From contig JAQWWH010000035.1 in the NCBI GenBank assembly GCA_029255105.1, forward strand, positions 1-38,619: a DNA stretch of 38,619 nt, given 5' to 3'. Source of the DNA: Flavimaricola sp. (GTDB lineage: Bacteria; Pseudomonadota; Alphaproteobacteria; Rhodobacterales; Rhodobacteraceae). Made by a program: the position numbers and the translations under genes. The notes below the pieces were generated by a model, which did no database searches, had not been told where the DNA came from, and worked only from the letters and a program-made list of their open reading frames with translations. This document shows, piece after piece, positions 34,473 to 38,619 of this stretch (within the stretch, counting starts at the first letter, position 1; each line of letters opens with the position of its first letter).

Positions 34473-36949
34473 CCCACGAAATCCCCGATTTCGAGGAAGC
34501 ACAGGCATTCCTCGACCTACTCGACAAAAACGCGCCATTCTGGACATTCCAGACATTTGATGACAACGCGGATCGCAAAGCACAAAGCCTTGCTCGCATA
34601 TTGCATGGTACGCTCGAAGACCACTTTGATACCTTGGCAGCATTACAGAAACGCGGTGCTGGTGTGTTCGTTACGATTAACGAGACCGATGGCAAAGGGC
34701 GCGGCAAGCGCAATATCATCCGTGTTCGCGCTCAGTACATCGACCTTGACGGCGCGGACCTGCAACCGGTTCGGGATTGGCTTGAACCGGATATTATCTG
34801 CGAGACTTCACCTGGACGCTGGCACGCCTATTGGCTCGTTCAAGACACGCCTCTGGAGAAATTCAGCGCCGTACAGAAATACCTGATAGGCGCCTTTGAT
34901 GCGGATAAAGGTGTCCATGACCTGCCACGTGTCATGCGCTTGCCCGGCTTTTTTCATCAAAAGAAGGATAGCGGGAAGGGGCTTACTGGTGATCCTCAAA
35001 TGGTCCGCGTATTGCCGACGGCCAATCCTCCGGAGGAGCGCACTTTCAAGGACTTTGGCACGAAGTTGAAAGCCGATTTTCCACTCTCGGAAACAGACAG
35101 ATCCAAGCCCCAAAAGTCACGGCCTCCTGCTGAAAAAAGTGATGCGCAGGAAGCTGAAGTTGTGGAGGCGCTGGGCTACATCGACCCTGATCAATTGAGC
35201 TATGATGAATGGCTGCGTGTCTTGTTTGGCCTACACCATCAATTCGGTTCGGCGGGTGATGCGATGGCCGATGATTGGAGCGCAAGAGGCGAGAAGCATC
35301 GGCCAGATGATATCGAACGGCGTTGGAACCAATTCTACGAGGATGGACGGGTCACGATCAAAAGCGTTTTTGATTTGGCCAAGAAAAGCGGCTGTGATGT
35401 TGCTACACCTGCAAAGAAACATCGCGGTGAAAAGAAATCCCGCCCAGTGCCGCGACCGTACAAAGCTATCATCGAAACAGCCAAGGTGTTGAGCGCTGAA
35501 AGCACCGATGACATTGAAGCTCTGCTGATCGAAGTTTCAAGCCTGCCTCCACTGAAGCGTGACCAGATCCTGCAGCAAATTAAGAAGAGCACGAAGATAC
35601 CTCTTGGCTCATTGCGCGCCCAGCTGCAATTCGATCAGGAGGTAGATGAAGGTGATCATCTGACGGTTGCCCGTGAGGTCATTGGCTACATAGGCGCTGA
35701 CAACATCATCTGTGTTGGCAAAGACCTTTGGCTATGGAACGAAACCGGTGTATGGCAGGAAGTGGACGACCGACTCGTGCGTCAGAAAATTCAAGCCGTA
35801 CTCGAAGATCAAAATATCGATGTTGTTGCTGCGACAGTTGGTAGCGTCGCTGACGTGCTGAAAAGCGAAATCTATCGGCAGGGCCACGAGTTCAACCTCG
35901 GTAACCGTGAGACGGTGAATTGCCGAAATGGTGAGATTCAGCTCGAAGATAATGACTGGCTTGATCCAGGTAAATGGCGTTGCCATTCCCATGAAAAGCA
36001 GAACTACCGCACCACGCAGATACCGGTTGAATATGATCCGAATGCTGCCGCACCGCGCTTTAGGCAGTTCCTGAACGAAATCTTTGAACCCGACAATGAC
36101 GGCAAAGAAAAGATCCAAGCTTTGCTGGAAATGATGGGATATACGCTGATGAGCCATAGCCGTCATGAGAAGTTTGTCATGCTCATTGGTGCTGGTGCCA
36201 ACGGGAAATCAGTGTTTTTGAGCGTTCTGGAAGCTCTGTGTGGATCTGGGAACGTGTCGGGGGTCCAGCCAGCGAACTTTGACCGCACATTTCAGCGTGC
36301 CCACCTGCACATGAAGCTGGCCAATATCGTTACTGAGTTGAAACAGGGCGAGGTCATCGCGGACGCAGAACTGAAGGCGATCACTTCAGGCGAACCCAGT
36401 ACAGTTGAGCACAAGAATCAAAACCCCTTCCTGATGCGGCCTTTTTCGACGTGTTGGTTTGGAACTAATCATATGCCGCATACGCGGGACTTTTCAGACG
36501 CCCTTTTCCGCCGGGCGGTCATCATCACGTTCAACAGAGTGTTCAGCGACAGCGAAAAAGATCCAATGTTGAAGGAAACCTTGTTCCAAGAATTGCCGGG
36601 CATTCTGAATATGGCGTTGGACGCCTATGCCGAAGCGTTGGTCCATGGCTTCACTGAATCACCATCCGCTGTCCGTTCAAAGCAGGAATGGAAGTTGGAG
36701 GCTGATCAGGTTGCACAGTTTGTTGATGATGCCTGCCACGTTGATGCCAATGCTGAAATCAATGTGACCAAGCTCTATGGACGCTACAAAATGTGGACCG
36801 ACAGCCAGGGTATCAACAAAACACTGGGCATCAAGAACTTCCGAGATAGGCTTGCAAAGCTGGGTTACGGCCACAAACGAAGGAATGATGGCAAGTATGT
36901 TACGGGATTGAGCGTCACAGAAAGCACGATCACGGAATTCGACATGTGA
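34469..36949 (+). CDS. P4/D5-type DNA primase-helicase
   Basis: An 826-residue replication protein. The N-terminal part has a RepB-like primase domain (YIDLDGADLQPVRDWL, RWHAYWLV, DLPRVMRLPGFFHQ), followed by a PriCT-2-like segment (LSYDEWLRVLFGLHHQF). A linker leads to the D5-N region and an SF3 helicase domain with Walker A GAGANGKS at residues 574-581 and motifs RAHLHMKLANIVTELKQGEVI and SGEPSTVEHKNQNPFLMRP. The C-terminal tail is a helix-rich segment. Such proteins, like P4 alpha, synthesise primers, unwind DNA and bind the origin of an element. Start overlaps the AlpA-like stop. A structured non-coding stretch follows the stop. Confidence 0.9.
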   Translation: MTHEIPDFEEAQAFLDLLDKNAPFWTFQTFDDNADRKAQSLARILHGTLEDHFDTLAALQKRGAGVFVTINETDGKGRGKRNIIRVRAQYIDLDGADLQPVRDWLEPDIICETSPGRWHAYWLVQDTPLEKFSAVQKYLIGAFDADKGVHDLPRVMRLPGFFHQKKDSGKGLTGDPQMVRVLPTANPPEERTFKDFGTKLKADFPLSETDRSKPQKSRPPAEKSDAQEAEVVEALGYIDPDQLSYDEWLRVLFGLHHQFGSAGDAMADDWSARGEKHRPDDIERRWNQFYEDGRVTIKSVFDLAKKSGCDVATPAKKHRGEKKSRPVPRPYKAIIETAKVLSAESTDDIEALLIEVSSLPPLKRDQILQQIKKSTKIPLGSLRAQLQFDQEVDEGDHLTVAREVIGYIGADNIICVGKDLWLWNETGVWQEVDDRLVRQKIQAVLEDQNIDVVAATVGSVADVLKSEIYRQGHEFNLGNRETVNCRNGEIQLEDNDWLDPGKWRCHSHEKQNYRTTQIPVEYDPNAAAPRFRQFLNEIFEPDNDGKEKIQALLEMMGYTLMSHSRHEKFVMLIGAGANGKSVFLSVLEALCGSGNVSGVQPANFDRTFQRAHLHMKLANIVTELKQGEVIADAELKAITSGEPSTVEHKNQNPFLMRPFSTCWFGTNHMPHTRDFSDALFRRAVIITFNRVFSDSEKDPMLKETLFQELPGILNMALDAYAEALVHGFTESPSAVRSKQEWKLEADQVAQFVDDACHVDANAEINVTKLYGRYKMWTDSQGINKTLGIKNFRDRLAKLGYGHKRRNDGKYVTGLSVTESTITEFDM

Positions 36950-36958
36950 TCAGATCAG

Positions 36959-37079
36959 AAAATGCCACTTGTGCCGGGTGACTCGGACATTCGGAGAACT
37001 TGTGAAGAAATATTACCGTGTTACCACCTATTTTTCAAAGTGGACGGTATATGGATAACAAGCGGCACAAGTGGCATTT
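36959..37079. repeat. Nested inverted repeats after the primase gene (possible origin)
   Basis: A perfect 17-bp inverted repeat, AAATGCCACTTGTGCCG (36960-36976) and its complement (37063-37079), bounds an 86-bp interval. Inside it lies a second stem: TACCGT with ACGGTA and CCAC with GTGG around a TTTTT-containing loop. The heptamer ACTTGTG occurs at 36967 and 36998, and inverted at 37066. The stretch 36950-37299 (350 bp) holds no gene; the remainder contains the terminator at 37229-37258. Confidence 0.8.
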
Positions 37080-37228
37080 CACGCACCCAATCAGAATTTT
37101 CGCTGGTGCGCCCCTGATCTCTACAGCCAGGCGTGTCCGCTCAAGATCTTCATGCCGCGTTTTCGCTGTAGGGGCGTGCCGTATGAACTGATCGCGGCTT
37201 AAAGGGTAGGCAAAAAGCGGTGACACAC

Positions 37229-37258
37229 AAAAAGCCCCCGCTATTCTTGCGCGGGGGC
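37229..37258 (-). terminator. Rho-independent terminator of the resolvase gene
   Basis: On the minus strand GCCCCCGC (37258-37251) pairs with GCGGGGGC (37241-37234) on a nine-base loop, followed by TTTTT (37233-37229). It lies just beyond the resolvase stop and has the classic stem plus T-run form. Confidence 0.85.
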
Positions 37259-37299
37259 CTCAATTCCTATCGCCGGTGTGAGCTTTTCCTGTTCCTGGA

Positions 37300-37932
37300 T
37301 CACATGCCCCAGCGTTGCAGCGCCGCCTCTGCCGCCACTCGATCGTCACGGACGCGCAGGATTGTTTGGCGGGCAACATCGTGATCGCGTGCGATGCCAG
37401 ATATCGTAGCGCCGTTGCCCAACGCCGCCGTGATCGCGTCGAACGTCTCTCGGGTATATGACGGCTTCCGGCCCTTGTACGGGACACCCCGCGCCTTCGC
37501 ATGCGCGATACCGGCCTTCTGTGCCTCTTTGGTCGCTTCCGCCTGCGCCTGCGCTGTTGCAGCCATGAAGCCGATCAGGGCATCACGCACGGCCTGTTGC
37601 ATGGGATCCTTGGTCGCACCATCGAATGTCATATTGTTTATGACGGTCCGGACAATCACGCCACGACGCATGAGATCGCGGATCGTGTCGGTCACGTCCG
37701 AGTAGTCGCGACCCAGTCGATCCACCCAACGAACAACGACAATGTCGCCCTCACGAACAAGATCGAGCAACCGGGCACCACCCTTACGTTCGGCAAATCG
37801 AGTGGTCACGCCGGACACAGCTTCATCTTCAATGACACGATGAATCGCATACCCCCTGGCTTCAGCCTGATCTTTTTGATGACCGATAGTCTGATCAGCC
37901 GTGCTGACCCGTGCGTAGAGAAAAACCTGCAT
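37300..37932 (-). CDS. Serine recombinase (resolvase/invertase type)
   Basis: A 210-residue site-specific serine recombinase of the resolvase/DNA-invertase family. The nucleophile serine is in LYARVSTADQ (residues 5-14), with partner arginines in RFAERKGGARLLDL and VVVRWVDRLGRDYSD. The long E helix (QQAVRDALIGFMAATAQAQAEATKEAQKAG) leads to a C-terminal helix-turn-helix (ATISGIARDHDVARQTILRV). The size is that of Tn3-type resolvases and phage invertases, not the large integrases. It reads away from a res-like array. No transposase is visible in the window. Confidence 0.92.
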   Translation of the reverse strand: MQVFLYARVSTADQTIGHQKDQAEARGYAIHRVIEDEAVSGVTTRFAERKGGARLLDLVREGDIVVVRWVDRLGRDYSDVTDTIRDLMRRGVIVRTVINNMTFDGATKDPMQQAVRDALIGFMAATAQAQAEATKEAQKAGIAHAKARGVPYKGRKPSYTRETFDAITAALGNGATISGIARDHDVARQTILRVRDDRVAAEAALQRWGM

Positions 37933-37939
37933 GTGCGAG

Positions 37940-38061
37940 CCTAATAGTGTCCGTTAGAATCGTGTACGATAATATGACTATCCGAATGGCAAATACCACC
38001 CTAGCGGACACCCTTTTTTGACATCTCTGATATGACCGTTGAGGTATGCCCTATCGGACAC
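37940..38061. promoter_or_regulatory. res-like recombination site and resolvase promoter region
   Basis: Three copies of an 11-base motif occur upstream of the resolvase: GTGTCCGTTAG (37947-37957) in one direction, and CTAGCGGACAC (38001-38011) and CTATCGGACAC (38051-38061) inverted, that is GTGTCCGNTAG each. The segment GTTGAGGTATGCCCTATC before the third copy resembles the Tn21-type res (GTTGAGGCATACCCTAAC). The 125 bp span equals the size of a resolvase res site of three dimer sites. Confidence 0.65.
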
Positions 38062-38159
38062 TCTCGCCCTCCCTGTGACAGGCTTCAGCGACCCGCCCAG
38101 CGCTAGTAAAATGAAAAGCCCCAAAACTATCACCTTCCGAGGCTTGCGTTGGGCCCTCT

Positions 38160-38179
38160 CAAATTTTGCGGAAAATTTG
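38160..38179. other. AT-rich perfect palindrome
   Basis: CAAATTTT and AAAATTTG flank a GCGG centre (20 bases). It lies 12 bases beyond the stop of the YbjQ-type gene, and could be a weak terminator or a recombination core. Confidence 0.5.
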
Positions 38180-38190
38180 GAAAAGTGGGG

Positions 38191-38619
38191 TCAGTGTTCC
38201 TCGATCACTACCGCTGTGCCTGACGCTACCAGTAACACCATGTTCCCTGCACTGCTCATCTCAACGTAATCAAGATCCACGCCGATCACAGCGTTCGCTC
38301 CGACAGCGTGAGCCTCTTTCTTCAATTCGTACAGGGCCGTCCTGCGGCTGTCTCTGAGGGTCTTCTGGACAGCAGCTGATCGCCCACCCACGATGTCTCT
38401 GACGCCAGCAAAGAGGTCCTTAAATATGTTCATGCCGAACGCACATTCAGCTGTCACGATCTCAATCCGCTTCGTGATCGTCATGCCTTGCGGATAGGCC
38501 TCTGTGGTGAGGATGACAGCCTCGATAGCTGCGGACTTTTGCCGATGAGCTTCTGCCAGCTTTTCTGCTTCAGCTATACGTTTGCTCCGATTGGCTTCGA
38601 AGCAATCTTTGCATTCATT
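38191..38619 (-). CDS. YbjQ/DUF74 heavy-metal-binding-domain protein, partial
   Basis: The frame is open to the right edge, so the N terminus lies outside; 142 residues are visible. The C-terminal 97 residues are a YbjQ/UPF0145 domain: IEIVTAECAFGMNIFKDLF, SRRTALYELKKEAHAVGANAVIGVDLDY and a final hydrophobic strand (MVLLVASGTAVVIEE). These domains form pentamers, with cysteine near the N terminus suggested to bind metals. Preceding it is a charged helix (KRIAEAEKLAEAHRQKS) and, at the cut edge, ECKDCF, half of a zinc-ribbon-like motif. A start at the internal ATG (38484) would lose that part, so the longer form is preferred. Function unknown. Confidence 0.75.
   Translation of the reverse strand, partial: NECKDCFEANRSKRIAEAEKLAEAHRQKSAAIEAVILTTEAYPQGMTITKRIEIVTAECAFGMNIFKDLFAGVRDIVGGRSAAVQKTLRDSRRTALYELKKEAHAVGANAVIGVDLDYVEMSSAGNMVLLVASGTAVVIEEH

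Larger units (their letters stand above)
32280..38619. mobile_element. P4-satellite-like integrative element (boundaries uncertain)
   Basis: From about 32.3 kb the gene content and composition change to an accessory set: P4-type integrase, an orphan protein, AlpA-like regulator, P4/D5-type primase-helicase, an inverted-repeat region and a serine resolvase. Coding sequence here has clearly more A and T than the chromosome to the left. The left edge lies between 32174 and 32487. The right edge is not visible. The resolvase-res-YbjQ part may be a second insertion. Confidence 0.7.

Noticed and set aside
32460..38179. AAATTTT-containing stretches near 32467 and 38160 as attL/attR cores
   Set aside because: The shared bases are about eight and AT-rich, too short and simple to count as a duplicated attachment core.

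Overview
The window is a 38.6 kb piece of a GC-rich alphaproteobacterial chromosome, most likely Rhodobacteraceae (Roseobacter/Rhodobacter lineage). The evidence is an RNase E with a long Ala/Glu/Arg-rich tail, a Fur/Mur-type regulator, a solitary MttB-family methyltransferase, the cobA/cobB/cbiD/cobK set, a zwf-pgl-pgi operon, and three copies of a GGGGGC...GCCCCC...GGATATTT-type intergenic repeat that I recognise from this family. This is inferred from gene content, not from a database search.

Layout: (1) 1-4.7 kb: 3' end of rne, then a minus-strand series of a cupin (DUF985) protein, enolase, an EamA transporter and a Fur/Mur regulator. (2) 4.8-8.5 kb: a FemAB/GNAT-like acyltransferase with a 15-bp tandem repeat in its 5' coding region, a small 48-residue membrane ORF, tyrS, and anmK diverging from tyrS. 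(3) 8.6-14.6 kb: an MttB-family methyltransferase, a TPM-domain membrane protein, an aminotransferase downstream of soxR, a VOC protein diverging from soxR behind a well-formed SoxR box, an MmcQ/YjbR protein and a DUF1697 protein. (4) 14.8-18.7 kb: cysS, cimA and a squalene/phytoene-synthase-like protein. (5) 18.7-26.4 kb: an MFS transporter, cobB and cobA (minus), then a plus-strand chain cbiD-cobK-alkA-desaturase-esterase in which each start codon overlaps the preceding stop. (6) 26.6-32.2 kb: an HNH endonuclease, then zwf, pgl and pgi with a LacI-family-like operator before zwf, and a convergent second desaturase.

(7) From about 32.3 kb to the right edge lies an acquired region with visibly lower GC content. 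It has a P4-type tyrosine integrase, a 152-residue protein of unknown function overlapping the integrase end, an AlpA-like excision/regulatory protein, and an 826-residue primase-helicase of the P4/D5 type. Next comes a gene-free 350 bp stretch with nested inverted repeats that could be a replication origin. It is followed by a serine resolvase with its own terminator and a res-like site with three GTGTCCGNTAG motifs, and by a YbjQ-type protein cut by the window edge. The first four genes look like a P4-like satellite or integrative element. The resolvase and res-like site look like a Tn3-type recombination module, possibly a second insertion. No far-end attachment site was identified.

How the genes work together: zwf, pgl and pgi interconvert glucose phosphates and feed the Entner-Doudoroff/pentose phosphate routes, and enolase sits in lower glycolysis. 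cobA, cbiD, cobK and cobB are steps of corrin-ring synthesis, and the MttB homologue belongs to a corrinoid-dependent family. soxR and the VOC gene form a compact redox-responsive pair.
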